In this document: in pieces, positions 44,620 to 53,496 of the stretch
Layout of the letters: each line of letters opens with the position of its first letter
Position numbering within the stretch: the stretch's first letter is position 1
Source: Burkholderiales bacterium
Lineage (GTDB): Bacteria > Pseudomonadota > Gammaproteobacteria > Burkholderiales > WYBJ01
Length of the DNA stretch: 64,000 bases
NCBI GenBank assembly: GCA_020848435.1
Contig: JADLAC010000030.1
Location: forward strand, 62,001-126,000
Direction of reading: 5' to 3'
Translations under genes and position numbers: made by a program
Notes under the pieces: model-generated
The model's input: the letters and a program-made list of their open reading frames with translations, nothing else
Told to the model about the DNA's origin: nothing
The model's database searches: none

Positions 44620-45783
44620 TTAACCGCAGATGCGATGCATCAGGCGGCGCAGAAACTCCTCGCACTGGGCGAGTTGGTCGAGGCTCAGGTACTCGTTGGG
44701 TTTGTGTGCTTGTTCGATCGAGCCGGGTCCGCACACGATCGCGGGGATACCCGCTTGCTGGAACAACGCGGCCTCGGTGCCGTAGGAGACCTTGCCGACA
44801 TCGCGGAAATCCGTGAGCCCTAGCGCGAGCCGGGCGGGCGCTGAATCGGCTGCCACGTTCAGGCCCGGCATGACGGACAACACCTCCCATTCGAACCCGC
44901 TGGCCGGATCGACGCGCTGCATTTCGGGCAGCAGCTCGCGCTCGGCATACTGTTTCAGCTCGTCGAACAGGGCGCTCGGAACGTCGTCCGGCAGATGGCG
45001 GAACTCGAAGTCGAAGCTGCATTGCTTGGGCACGATGTTCAGCGCTGTGCCGCCCTGGATCACGCCGGTATGGATGGTCGTATGGGCGACGTCGAACAGT
45101 GGATCGTACGGGCCGCGATCGCGATAGCGCCGTGCCATCGACTTGAGATACGCGACCAGCTCCGCGGCGGCTTCCACCGCGTTCACGCCTTGCGGCGCGT
45201 ACGCCGAATGACAGGCAAGCCCCCGTACGGTGCAACGATAGCCGTGCTTGCCTTTATGGCCGATCACCACGCGCATATTGGTCGGCTCGCCGACGATCAC
45301 CGCCGCGGGCCGGATGCGCGCTTGCGCGAGGTCTGAGATCAGGGCGCGCACGCCGATGCAGCCGACCTCTTCGTCGTACGAAAGCGCGAAGTGCAGCGGT
45401 TGGCGCAGACCGTTGGCGACGAATTCGGGCGCAAGCGCGAGTGCCGTGGCGATGAAACCTTTCATGTCCGCGGTGCCGCGCCCGTAGATCCGCTCGGCGG
45501 CGATTTCAGCCCGGAACGGGTCGGTATCCCAGCTCTGGCCTTCCACCGGCACGACGTCCGTATGGCCGGAGAGCAGCACGCCGCCGTCGGCTTCCGGGCC
45601 GAGGCTGGCGAACAGGTTCGCCTTGCGCTGCTCGCTGTCGTAGGTCAGGCGCAGCCGCGCGCCGAGCGCTTCGAGCCGCGCGCGCGCCCAGTCGATCAGG
45701 TCGAGATTCGAATCGCGGCTCACCGTGGGGAAGCCGACGATGCGCGCGACGCTTTCGACAACGCTGGCGGAGGGTTCGGGCAT
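44620..45783 (-). CDS. argE: Acetylornithine deacetylase-like M20 metallo-deacylase
   Basis: The 387-residue protein matches ArgE in length and motifs: VLLSGHTDVVPVEGQSW (first metal-site His), YGRGTADMKGFIA (bridging Asp), SYDEEVGCIGVRAL (catalytic Glu pair), VVIGHKGKHGYRC and the C-terminal AHKPNEYLSLDQL with the last His. It hydrolyses N-acyl amino acids, in arginine synthesis N-acetylornithine. Because betaproteobacteria often use ArgJ instead, and because no arg genes are near, a broader N-acyl amino acid deacylase role is possible. It is divergent to the peptide ABC transporter genes, which could supply acyl peptides; this is a guess from position. Confidence 0.85.
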   Translation of the reverse strand: MPEPSASVVESVARIVGFPTVSRDSNLDLIDWARARLEALGARLRLTYDSEQRKANLFASLGPEADGGVLLSGHTDVVPVEGQSWDTDPFRAEIAAERIYGRGTADMKGFIATALALAPEFVANGLRQPLHFALSYDEEVGCIGVRALISDLAQARIRPAAVIVGEPTNMRVVIGHKGKHGYRCTVRGLACHSAYAPQGVNAVEAAAELVAYLKSMARRYRDRGPYDPLFDVAHTTIHTGVIQGGTALNIVPKQCSFDFEFRHLPDDVPSALFDELKQYAERELLPEMQRVDPASGFEWEVLSVMPGLNVAADSAPARLALGLTDFRDVGKVSYGTEAALFQQAGIPAIVCGPGSIEQAHKPNEYLSLDQLAQCEEFLRRLMHRICG

Positions 45784-45868
45784 GGGGGCTCGCGACACGA
45801 CCAAGGCAGAATAGGATCCCCCTTCCCCGCGTGTCAATGCACGTGTTGCGCTCACCCGTGTTGGGGTC

Positions 45869-45928
45869 GGGTCTTGCACGTTCCCGCAATCGGTCTTGCA
45901 TGCGCAGAGAATGGAACGTGCAAGACCC
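45869..45928. repeat. 16-bp perfect inverted repeat in a divergent intergenic region
   Basis: GGGTCTTGCACGTTCC (45869-45884) is matched exactly by GGAACGTGCAAGACCC (45913-45928), with a 28-base spacer that contains a further GGTCTTGCATG half. It lies between the divergent ArgE-like and peptide-binding genes. The TTGCACG core is also at 9529-9554, which favours a dispersed repeat over a unique operator. Confidence 0.65.
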
Positions 45929-46005
45929 CACTGCTGCGGCCCCACCGCGCGCGGTCGAGCGGCTGTGGTAGGCTTGCCGCCACGAGAGCCCCGGGAGGAG
46001 GACCC

Positions 46006-47571
46006 ATGGATCTGCGATTACTGCTTGTGGGTTTGTTGCTCGGTTGGGCAGCCCAAGCGCCGGCGCAGCAGATTTCGATCGGTCTCGGCGGCGACGTGAC
46101 CTCGATCGACCCGCACTATCACAACCTCACGCCGAACAACAACGTGGCCGACCATATCTTCGGCACGCTGGTGCACAAGGACGAGAAGCAGCGCCCCTTG
46201 CCGGGGCTGGCCGAGTCGTGGCGGCCGATCGACGATCTCACCTGGGAGTTCAAGATCCGCAAGGGCGTGAAATTCCACGACGGCTCGGATCTCAGCGCCG
46301 AAGACGTGGCGTTTTCCATCGATCGCACCGGCAAGGTCCCGAGCAGTCCCGCGCCCTTCACCATCTATACCAAGCAGGTTACCGAGGCGATCGTGGTCGA
46401 TCCGCACACGCTGCGGCTCAAGTCCGCGGCGCCGTATCCGAACATGGTGATCGATATCTCGACCGTGCAGATCGTCTCCAAGAAGGCCGCCGGCGCAGCG
46501 AGCACGGACGACTTCAACAGCGGCAAGGCAGCGATCGGCGCCGGGCCGTACAAGCTCGCGCGCTACGTGCGCGGCGATCGCATCGAGCTGGTGCGCAACG
46601 ACGCGTACTGGGGACCCAAGCCGCACTGGGAGCGCGTCACCTTCCGGCTGCTCACCAACGACCCGGCACGCGTCGCTGCATTGCTCGCGGGCGACGTGCA
46701 GGCGATCGAAAACATTCCGACGGCGGACATGGCCCGGCTCGCGAAGAACCCGGGCTTCGGCATCTTCCGCACGGTCTCGAACCGGGTCATCTATCTGCAT
46801 ATCGATTCCAACCGCGACAAGTCGCCGTTCGTGACCGACAAGGCGGGCAAGGCGCTCGAGCGCAATCCGCTCAAGGACGTGCGCGTGCGCCGCGCGATGT
46901 CCAAGGCGATCAATCGCCAGGCGATCGTCGATCGCGTCATGGAGGGCCTCGCGATTCCGGCCGGGCAGCTCCTGCCCGACGGGATGTACGGCGTGAGCCC
47001 CAGGGTGAAGGCGGATGCATTCGATGTCGACGCAGCGAAGAAGCTGCTCGCCGAAGCGGGCTACCCCGACGGCTTCGGCTTGACCATCCATACGCCGAAC
47101 AATCGCTACGTGAACGACGAGCAGATCGCCCAGGCGGTGGCCCAGATGCTCACGCGCGCCGGCATCCAGACCAAGGTCGAGGCGATGCCCGCCAACATCT
47201 TCTTCTCCCGCGGCAGCAAGCTCGACTTCAGCTTCATGCTGGTGGGCTGGGGCGCTGACACGGGCGAGGTGTCCTCGCCGCTGAAGTCGCTGCTCGCGAC
47301 TTATAGCAAGGAGAAGGGCATGGGCGCGGCCAACCGCGGCCGCTACTCTAATCCCAAGATGGACCAGATCCTCGAGCAGGCCCTCGCCACCGTCGACGAT
47401 GGCAAGCGCGAGCTATTGCTGCAGCAGGCCGTCGACGTCGCCATGGCCGATGTCGGTGTCATCCCCACCCATTTCCAGGTCAACACGTGGGCCGCGCGCA
47501 AGGGGATCGGCTACACGGCGCGCACCGACGAACGCACCCACGCGCATGCCTTCGTGCCGGTAAAGCCGTGA
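46006..47571 (+). CDS. ABC transporter periplasmic binding protein, peptide/nickel type (family 5)
   Basis: The 521-residue protein starts after a GGGAGGAGG site and has a signal peptide (LLVGLLLGWAAQAPAQ). Family-5 (DppA/OppA) features: ISIGLGGDVTSIDPHYHNLT, LAESWRPIDDLTWEFKIRKG, FHDGSDLSAEDVAFSIDR, GAGPYKL and DVRVRRAMSKAINRQAIVD. It should bind a di- or oligopeptide, or another small ligand, for the two permeases that follow 46 bases later. Confidence 0.93.
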   Translation: MDLRLLLVGLLLGWAAQAPAQQISIGLGGDVTSIDPHYHNLTPNNNVADHIFGTLVHKDEKQRPLPGLAESWRPIDDLTWEFKIRKGVKFHDGSDLSAEDVAFSIDRTGKVPSSPAPFTIYTKQVTEAIVVDPHTLRLKSAAPYPNMVIDISTVQIVSKKAAGAASTDDFNSGKAAIGAGPYKLARYVRGDRIELVRNDAYWGPKPHWERVTFRLLTNDPARVAALLAGDVQAIENIPTADMARLAKNPGFGIFRTVSNRVIYLHIDSNRDKSPFVTDKAGKALERNPLKDVRVRRAMSKAINRQAIVDRVMEGLAIPAGQLLPDGMYGVSPRVKADAFDVDAAKKLLAEAGYPDGFGLTIHTPNNRYVNDEQIAQAVAQMLTRAGIQTKVEAMPANIFFSRGSKLDFSFMLVGWGADTGEVSSPLKSLLATYSKEKGMGAANRGRYSNPKMDQILEQALATVDDGKRELLLQQAVDVAMADVGVIPTHFQVNTWAARKGIGYTARTDERTHAHAFVPVKP

Positions 47572-47617
47572 GCGGCTAGCCCGAGCATCCGCACCGGCTC
47601 CTCTAAGGGCGCGCGGC

Positions 47618-48595
47618 ATGGGCGCGTACATCATCCGTCGGCTGGCAGCGAGCGTCGTGCTGTTGTTCGTCATGTCGCTGCTGGTGTTCGTGGGGGTGTA
47701 CGCGATCGGCAACCCGGTCGATCTCCTGATCAGCCCCGAAGCCGATCAGAAGGAAATTGCGCGCGTGGTGGCCGCGCTCGGCCTGGACAAGCCGCTGTGG
47801 GAGCAATACCTGATCTTCCTCAAGCAGGCGTTGGCCGGCGATCTCGGCCGCTCGTTCGCGTTCAATACCCCGGCCATCGAGCTCATCCTGCAACGCATGC
47901 CCGCGACCATGGAGCTCGCGCTCGCCGCGATGGCGATCGCGATCGTGCTCGGCATACCGTTGGGCCTGTATGCCGGTCTCAAGCCCGACTCGGTGCTCGC
48001 CAAGGCCATCATGGCGGGCTCCATCCTGGGTTTCTCGCTGCCAACCTTCTGGGTGGGCTTGATGCTCATCATGCTGTTCGCGGTGCAACTGGGATGGTTG
48101 CCGGCCTCCGGACGCGGCGCCACGACCGAGCTCTTCGGCGTGCAATGGAGCCTGTTCACGCTCGACGGCTGGCGCCATCTCTTCATGCCGGCGTTGAACC
48201 TGGCGTTGTTCAAGCTGTCGCTGCTCATCCGCCTGACGCGCGCCGGCACGCGTGAAGCGATCCTGCAGGATTACGTCAAGTTCGCGCGCGCCAAGGGGCT
48301 GCGCATGCGGCGCGTGATCGGCCTGCACGTGCTGAAGAACATCATGATTCCGATCGTGACCGTGATCGGGCTGGAGTTCGGCTCGGTGGTCGCGTTCTCC
48401 ATCGTCACCGAGACGATCTTCGCCTGGCCCGGGATGGGCAAGCTGCTGATCGATTCGATCAACGTGCTCGATCGGCCCGTGGTGGTGGCCTACCTGTTGG
48501 TCATCGTGGCGCTGTTCGTGTTCATCAATCTGCTGGTCGACGTGCTGTACTCGGCGCTCGATCCGCGCGTGCGCGTGACCGGGGCTCCGGCGTGA
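47618..48595 (+). CDS. ABC transporter permease, DppB type
   Basis: The 325-residue inner-membrane protein has about six helices, the N-terminal MGAYIIRRLAASVVLLFVMS typical of DppB/OppB, and the coupling loop RLTRAGTREAILQDYVKFARAKG, which contacts the ATPase. It overlaps the next permease gene by four bases (GTGA). It forms the channel with the DppC-type partner. Confidence 0.93.
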   Translation: MGAYIIRRLAASVVLLFVMSLLVFVGVYAIGNPVDLLISPEADQKEIARVVAALGLDKPLWEQYLIFLKQALAGDLGRSFAFNTPAIELILQRMPATMELALAAMAIAIVLGIPLGLYAGLKPDSVLAKAIMAGSILGFSLPTFWVGLMLIMLFAVQLGWLPASGRGATTELFGVQWSLFTLDGWRHLFMPALNLALFKLSLLIRLTRAGTREAILQDYVKFARAKGLRMRRVIGLHVLKNIMIPIVTVIGLEFGSVVAFSIVTETIFAWPGMGKLLIDSINVLDRPVVVAYLLVIVALFVFINLLVDVLYSALDPRVRVTGAPA

Positions 48596-49512
48596 ACGTG
48601 TCCGATGCGCTGATCGAGCGCGCGCCGGCGGCGGCCCATGTCGAAGCGCCGTTGCGGCGCTTCGTCGCGATGTACGCCGAGAGCCGCATCGCGGTCGTGG
48701 CGCTGGTCGTCCTGGTGGGCATCCTCCTGTGTGCCGTGTCGGCGCCCTTGATTTCGCCGCAGAACCCGTACGATCTCGCGCAGATCGATATTCTCGATGC
48801 GCGCCTGCCGCCGGGAGAGAAAAGCGCGGGGGGTATGACCTTCGTGCTGGGCAGCGACGACCAAGGGCGCGACATGCTTTCGGCGATCTTCTATGGCCTG
48901 CGCATCAGCCTGGGGGTCGGCATCGCCGCAACCGTGGCCGCGGTCGGGCTCGGGCTCGGCTTCGGCTTGATCGCGGCCTATGCGGGCGGACGCGTCGATG
49001 CCCTCATCATGCGCGTAGTCGACCTTCAGCTCTCGTTCCCGGCGATTCTGATCGCGCTGGTGCTGCTCGCCGTCGTGGGCCAGGGCGTGGACAAGATCAT
49101 CATCGCCTTGATCACCGTGCAATGGGCGTATTACGCGCGTACGGTGCGCTCCTCGGCGTTGGTGGAGCGCGGCAAGGACTATGTCGAGGCCGCGCGCTGC
49201 CTGCGGCTGTCGCCCGCGCGCATCCTGTTCCGCCACATCCTGCCCAATTGCCTGCCGCCGCTGATCGTCGTGGCGACCGTGCAGGTGGCGCACGCGATCG
49301 CGCTCGAAGCCACGCTCTCCTTCCTCGGCCTGGGGTTGCCGATCACCCAGCCCTCGCTGGGGCTGCTCATCTCCAACGGCTTTTCGTATCTGCTGAGCGG
49401 CAAGTACTGGATCAGCTTCTATCCCGGCATCGCGTTGCTCATGACCATCATGTCCATCAACCTGGTGGCCGACCAACTGCGCGATGTACTGAATCCGCGG
49501 CTATCGCGCTAA
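48592..49512 (+). CDS. ABC transporter permease, DppC type
   Basis: GTG 48592 overlaps the DppB-type stop. The 306-residue protein has an N-terminal cytoplasmic stretch, a first helix (IAVVALVVLVGILLCAVSAPL), VLGSDDQGRDMLSAIFYGLR as in DppC, five further helices, and the coupling loop near YARTVRSSALVERGKDYVEAAR. No ATPase genes (DppD/DppF type) follow; the next gene is convergent, so this transporter must use an ATPase encoded elsewhere. Confidence 0.93.
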   Translation: MNVSDALIERAPAAAHVEAPLRRFVAMYAESRIAVVALVVLVGILLCAVSAPLISPQNPYDLAQIDILDARLPPGEKSAGGMTFVLGSDDQGRDMLSAIFYGLRISLGVGIAATVAAVGLGLGFGLIAAYAGGRVDALIMRVVDLQLSFPAILIALVLLAVVGQGVDKIIIALITVQWAYYARTVRSSALVERGKDYVEAARCLRLSPARILFRHILPNCLPPLIVVATVQVAHAIALEATLSFLGLGLPITQPSLGLLISNGFSYLLSGKYWISFYPGIALLMTIMSINLVADQLRDVLNPRLSR

Positions 49513-49599
49513 CCCGACGCGACCGCGTCCCAGCGAATGCCGGCAGGCCCGTGAGGTCGTCGCGATCGATCTCGATGCAACCCCCGCACGGCCGAGCCG

Positions 49600-50322
49600 T
49601 TAGTGTATTTCGCCGCTCGCGCGCAGCCGCCGGTGCTCTGCTTCCGCGGCGTGCAGCGATTCCAGCAAGGGCCGCCGCAGCCAGCGCTTGTTGAGGGCGA
49701 ACGCCTGGGCGGGCTTGGAGCCGAGCAGCAGCGCGGCACGCTCGGTCGCGGCATCGAGCGCATCCTGCGCGACCACTTCGCCGATCAAGCCGCGCGCTTG
49801 CGCTTCCGCGGCGGGCATGCGCCGCGCGCTCTGCACCAGGTCCGAAGCGACCGCGGCACCGCCGAGATAGGTGAGGATGGCCAGTCCCGGCATGGTCGGT
49901 CCGCCCAGGTCGATCTCGGGCAGGGCGAGCGCGGCAGCGTCCGACGCGACGACCCAATCAGCGAGCAAGGCGAGCATCGCGCCGCCGCCGGAGGCAACGC
50001 CGTTCATGCGCGTCACCACCGGCTTGGGGAAGCCCGCGAGCGCGATCAGGAGCTCGAACAAGCGCTCCGAGCGCAGCCGGCGTGCTTCGGCCTCGGGCAG
50101 CCCGGTGGCCGTGCGGAAATCCACCCCGCCGGAGAACGCGCGCTGGCCGGCGCCGGTCACGACCAGCGCTTTCACCGCGGCATCGACGCCGCACGCCGCG
50201 ACCTGTGCACTCATCTGCTGCATCATCTCGGCGCTCAGGGCATTGGCCTTGCCGGCACGATCGATGATGAGCCAGGCGACTTCGCCTCGCCTGTCGAGCA
50301 CGATAGGGTTTGTTGCGGCCAC
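49600..50322 (-). CDS. Enoyl-CoA hydratase/isomerase family protein
   Basis: This short crotonase-fold protein (240 residues) has the oxyanion segment FSGGVDFRTATGLP and then MNGVASGGGAMLALLADWVVA with ALPEIDLGGP. The first catalytic Glu position is Met here (GGGAMLA), while the second Glu (PEI) is kept, so it may act as an isomerase or in a modified reaction. It stands alone between convergent and divergent neighbours. The 184-base gap to the MmgE/PrpD gene holds both promoters; TATGAT at 50454-50459 is a candidate -10 for the latter. Confidence 0.87.
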   Translation of the reverse strand: MAATNPIVLDRRGEVAWLIIDRAGKANALSAEMMQQMSAQVAACGVDAAVKALVVTGAGQRAFSGGVDFRTATGLPEAEARRLRSERLFELLIALAGFPKPVVTRMNGVASGGGAMLALLADWVVASDAAALALPEIDLGGPTMPGLAILTYLGGAAVASDLVQSARRMPAAEAQARGLIGEVVAQDALDAATERAALLLGSKPAQAFALNKRWLRRPLLESLHAAEAEHRRLRASGEIH

Positions 50323-50506
50323 TGAAGAATCCTTTCTGTTCGAGTCCGCGAGCCTGCACGTTCGCCGCTGTCATGGACCGGTTGCGGATCGAGCGCCGCC
50401 CGCATGGAGCGTCTCGCGATTGGCGCCGCGGCGGTCGCGTTCGGCGGCCGGTGTATGATAGCAGCCGACCCATTCCGGTTATCGAGCACCCGAGCGGAGG
50501 TGATCC

Positions 50507-51907
50507 ATGCTCACGCAGCGCCTGGCACAGTTCGTCGTCGAAACCCCCGCCGCGGCGGTTCCCAGCGCCGCAATGGATGCAGCCCGCGATGCCCTGATCG
50601 ATACCCTGGGTGTCGCGTTGGTCGGTGCCCTGGACGAGGTGAGCGAGATCACGCTGCGTTACGTGACCGGCCTCGGGGCGAAGCGCGAGGCCACGATCTG
50701 GGGCACGCATGCCGGAACCTCGATGGCCGAAGCGGCGTTTGTCAACGGCATCTTCGGCCACGCCCTCGATTTCGACGACGTGCACGCCTCCGTGCATGGA
50801 CATCCGAGCACGACCATCATCCCGGCAGCGATCGCCGTGGGTGAAGCGGCCGGCGCCTCGGGCGAGGCGCTGCTCGCGGCGTATGCCGTCGGTCTCGAAG
50901 TCGGCGGCAAGCTGGGCATAGCGTTCGGCAGCGGCCACTATCAGAGAGGCTGGCACGCGACCGCCACCACCGGCGTGTTTGCTTCGGCGGCCGCGGCGGG
51001 CCGGCTGCTCGGCCTGGACGTCATGCAGATGCGCCACGCGCTCGGCCTGGCAGCATCTCAAGCCTCGGGGATGCTGCGCAACTTCGGCACCATGACCAAG
51101 CCCTTCCACGCGGGTCATGCCGCCCGCTGCGCGGTGCAATCGGTGTTGCTCGCGCGCGCCGGACTCAGCGCCGACACCTCGATCTTCGACGGCAAGGACG
51201 GCTTCCTGCGCACTTACGGCGGCGAGGATCAGCAGCCGCTCGAGCCCTTGATCGATGCTCTCGGCAAGCCGTGGGAAGCGCTCGATCCGGGTTTGAGCTT
51301 CAAGCGCTGGCCTTGCTGTTACTGCAACCACCGCTCGATCGGCGTGCTGCTGGCGATGATCGAGCAACACAAGATCCGCGCCGCGGACGTGCTCGCGGTG
51401 GAAATCGGCTTTCCGCCGGGCAGCGATACCGCGCTCGTGCATAGCGACCCGCATACCGGGCTCGAAGGTAAGTTCAGCATCGAGTACGTCGCCGCGGCGA
51501 CGCTCGCCGACGGCAAGGTCGGTATCGATACGTTCACCGATGTCATGGTGAATCGGCCCGAGATCCGCGCGCTCATGGCGAAGGTCAAGCGCTACCGGAT
51601 CCCGGACAGCAAGATGTACACGGGCGCGGTGGGCTACAACGATGTCATGGTGCGCACGACGCGGGGCGAATACCGCATGCGCGAAGATCGCGCACCCGGA
51701 TCGCCGGCATGGCCGATGTCGGCGGCCGAGCGCGACGAGAAATTCCTCGATTGCGCGGGCCGCGTGCTGGGCGGCGTAGGGGCGCGGCGCTCGCTCGAAC
51801 TGGCGATCGGCGCGCGCCACCTCGCTGCGGTTGCGCAGTTGGCTCGCGCGTTGGTGCCCTCAGAGTCGGCGCCGCTGCAGACCCCCGCGGCGGTGCTGGC
51901 GAAGTAG
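50507..51907 (+). CDS. MmgE/PrpD family protein (2-methylcitrate dehydratase-like)
   Basis: The 466-residue protein resembles PrpD and related dehydratases/isomerases: AALVGALDEVSEITL-like start, AAFVNGIFGHALDFDDVH, GHPSTTIIPAAIAVGE, GWHATATTGVFASAAAAGRL and SQASGMLRNFGTMTKPFHAGHA. The DFDDVH and KPFHAG segments are hallmarks of this family, which acts on tricarboxylates or similar acids. No PrpB/PrpC genes are near, so 2-methylcitrate is not implied. The ribosome site GGAGGTGATCC is an 11-base match to the 16S rRNA tail, so translation should start efficiently. Confidence 0.92.
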   Translation: MLTQRLAQFVVETPAAAVPSAAMDAARDALIDTLGVALVGALDEVSEITLRYVTGLGAKREATIWGTHAGTSMAEAAFVNGIFGHALDFDDVHASVHGHPSTTIIPAAIAVGEAAGASGEALLAAYAVGLEVGGKLGIAFGSGHYQRGWHATATTGVFASAAAAGRLLGLDVMQMRHALGLAASQASGMLRNFGTMTKPFHAGHAARCAVQSVLLARAGLSADTSIFDGKDGFLRTYGGEDQQPLEPLIDALGKPWEALDPGLSFKRWPCCYCNHRSIGVLLAMIEQHKIRAADVLAVEIGFPPGSDTALVHSDPHTGLEGKFSIEYVAAATLADGKVGIDTFTDVMVNRPEIRALMAKVKRYRIPDSKMYTGAVGYNDVMVRTTRGEYRMREDRAPGSPAWPMSAAERDEKFLDCAGRVLGGVGARRSLELAIGARHLAAVAQLARALVPSESAPLQTPAAVLAK

Positions 51908-51928
51908 ACCGCTGGCGCGACCGCGGGC

Positions 51929-52468
51929 ATGGCCGAGGAGAAGTCATTTCAGCGCATCACGCGCAACGATTTGAAACGTCTCGTCACGATCGCCCGGCTC
52001 GAGCGCGAGGACTTCTTCACCCGCCACAAGGAATACGCGATCCTCTATCGCAAGCGCGTCTTGTGCAGCGCGCTCTGCGGCGGCGCGGCCTTGCACTTCA
52101 TCAACGGCCTGACCGGCATTCGGACCTTCGACGTGTTCACGTTCTACGCCGAGCATCCCGAAGCGCCTTTTCCGCATTGGCACGAGGAACGCTACGACTA
52201 TGGCCCAGGGCGCAAGTTCGGCCGGCTGCCCGGCGCCCCCGAGAGCTTTCGCGGCCGCCCGGTGAACCTCGCCGGCCGCTCGATCGGCGCCTCGCCGGCC
52301 GACGATCCCATCGAGGCGCTGCACTATTACTTGAGGCGCGGCGCGTCGCCGGTGGCGCGCCGGCTCGCCGAGCAGGCGCTGGTGCTGCTCGAGCCGGAGA
52401 AGCTCGTCGGCTATGTCGCCTGGCCGACCCTGGTGCCCGCGCGGCCGTCGCCGATCGGCGCCGATTGA
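51929..52468 (+). CDS. Uncharacterised 179-residue protein
   Basis: I do not recognise a named family. The protein is mostly soluble and charged, beginning MAEEKSFQRITRNDLKRLV. The segment RVLCSALCGGAALHFINGL with TGIRTFDVFTFY loosely recalls the GG-x-ALxxxG...D pattern of minimal nucleotidyltransferases, but only one Asp is obvious, so this is weak. FPHWHEERYDYGPGRKFG and FRGRPVNLAGRSI look like conserved blocks. It starts 21 bases after the MmgE/PrpD stop and may be cotranscribed. Its last 58 bases overlap the convergent PEP-CTERM gene. Confidence 0.75.
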   Translation: MAEEKSFQRITRNDLKRLVTIARLEREDFFTRHKEYAILYRKRVLCSALCGGAALHFINGLTGIRTFDVFTFYAEHPEAPFPHWHEERYDYGPGRKFGRLPGAPESFRGRPVNLAGRSIGASPADDPIEALHYYLRRGASPVARRLAEQALVLLEPEKLVGYVAWPTLVPARPSPIGAD

Positions 52469-53346
52469 AGTAAGCGCCGCGCTGGCGCGAGCCGCTGCGG
52501 CCGACCCGCATTGCGTCTCGCCCAGCCGCCGACGAGCGCGATCCCGGCCAGCATGAGCGCATAGGTTTGCGGCTCGGGAATAGGAATGGGAACGCCGAAC
52601 GTGCCGGACAGGGAATCGGTCAGGCTGACTTGGGGCGGCAAGACCAGGCTCAACGTGGCCGTGTTGCTGAGGTCGCCCGCAACGGTCTCGCCCGCCAGGA
52701 CACCGATCACGGTAAAGCTCAACAACGCATTGAAGTCCAACGTTGCCTCTGCCCCTGCTGTGGCGAAGCTCACGTTTTCGACGACGGACAAGGTATCGTC
52801 GATAGCGCCGCCGAGGTAGCGGCCGGTATCGAATCCGTTCAAACCCGGATCCTCGCCGAAGAGCAGTTGGCTGTTCGCCGAGACGAAGCCCGGTGTCGCC
52901 GAGGGTGTCAACGATCCTTGCACCCGCAGCCGCATCTCGATGTCGAAGTTGCCCGCCGCGCTGGAGGTGACGGTCAGGACATCGAGCGCTTGCGCGGTGA
53001 CGCTCATGATGGGTACGCCGCCGGCGAAGAACTGCGCGGACGTCGAATTGGTGAGGCTGCCCGCCACGCGCAGGGCGAGCGTGCCGATGTCGGCCGACGA
53101 GAAATACGAGAACGAGCCGGGTGCCGCGTCCGCCACGGTCACGACCGACCGGGTGAAAGGCGCAACCAGCTCGCTCTGGGTCTGGCTCGATAACGGGGGC
53201 TGCGAACTCGGCGCCTGGCCGTCGGGATCGACACGGCCGTGAGCTTCCAGGCCCGACTTCTCGTTCACCAGCACCGCGGCAGCAGGCGCTGGAAGGCATA
53301 ACGCACAAACCGCGAAGGAAGCGAGCAGTTCATTCACTCGATGCAT
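52411..53346 (-). CDS. PEP-CTERM sorting-domain protein of unknown function
   Basis: The 311-residue secreted protein has a signal peptide (LASFAVCALCLPAPAAAV), a beta-rich body (repeated Ser/Thr-rich strands), and a PEP-CTERM segment PIPIPEPQTYALMLAGIAL ending in a basic WARRNAGR. In most such proteins translation stops soon after the basic cluster; here about 28 further residues (PQRLAPARRLLQ and onward) run into the 3' end of the convergent gene, a 58-base overlap. The tail may be the result of a lost stop codon. The role is unknown; such proteins often serve in exopolysaccharide or envelope layers. Confidence 0.85.
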   Translation of the reverse strand: MHRVNELLASFAVCALCLPAPAAAVLVNEKSGLEAHGRVDPDGQAPSSQPPLSSQTQSELVAPFTRSVVTVADAAPGSFSYFSSADIGTLALRVAGSLTNSTSAQFFAGGVPIMSVTAQALDVLTVTSSAAGNFDIEMRLRVQGSLTPSATPGFVSANSQLLFGEDPGLNGFDTGRYLGGAIDDTLSVVENVSFATAGAEATLDFNALLSFTVIGVLAGETVAGDLSNTATLSLVLPPQVSLTDSLSGTFGVPIPIPEPQTYALMLAGIALVGGWARRNAGRPQRLAPARRLLQSAPIGDGRAGTRVGQAT

Positions 53347-53496
53347 GGCGATCTCCTCGAATCATGCGGAACGAAGCGAGCACCTACCCAGATCCAAGCT
53401 GATCTGCGGCGATACTAATCGCGGTGCATGCAATCAATGCGAGGAATAATGCTCAGACGCCAATCATCACGTGGCGGGGCAAGGCTCTGGCGCGCG

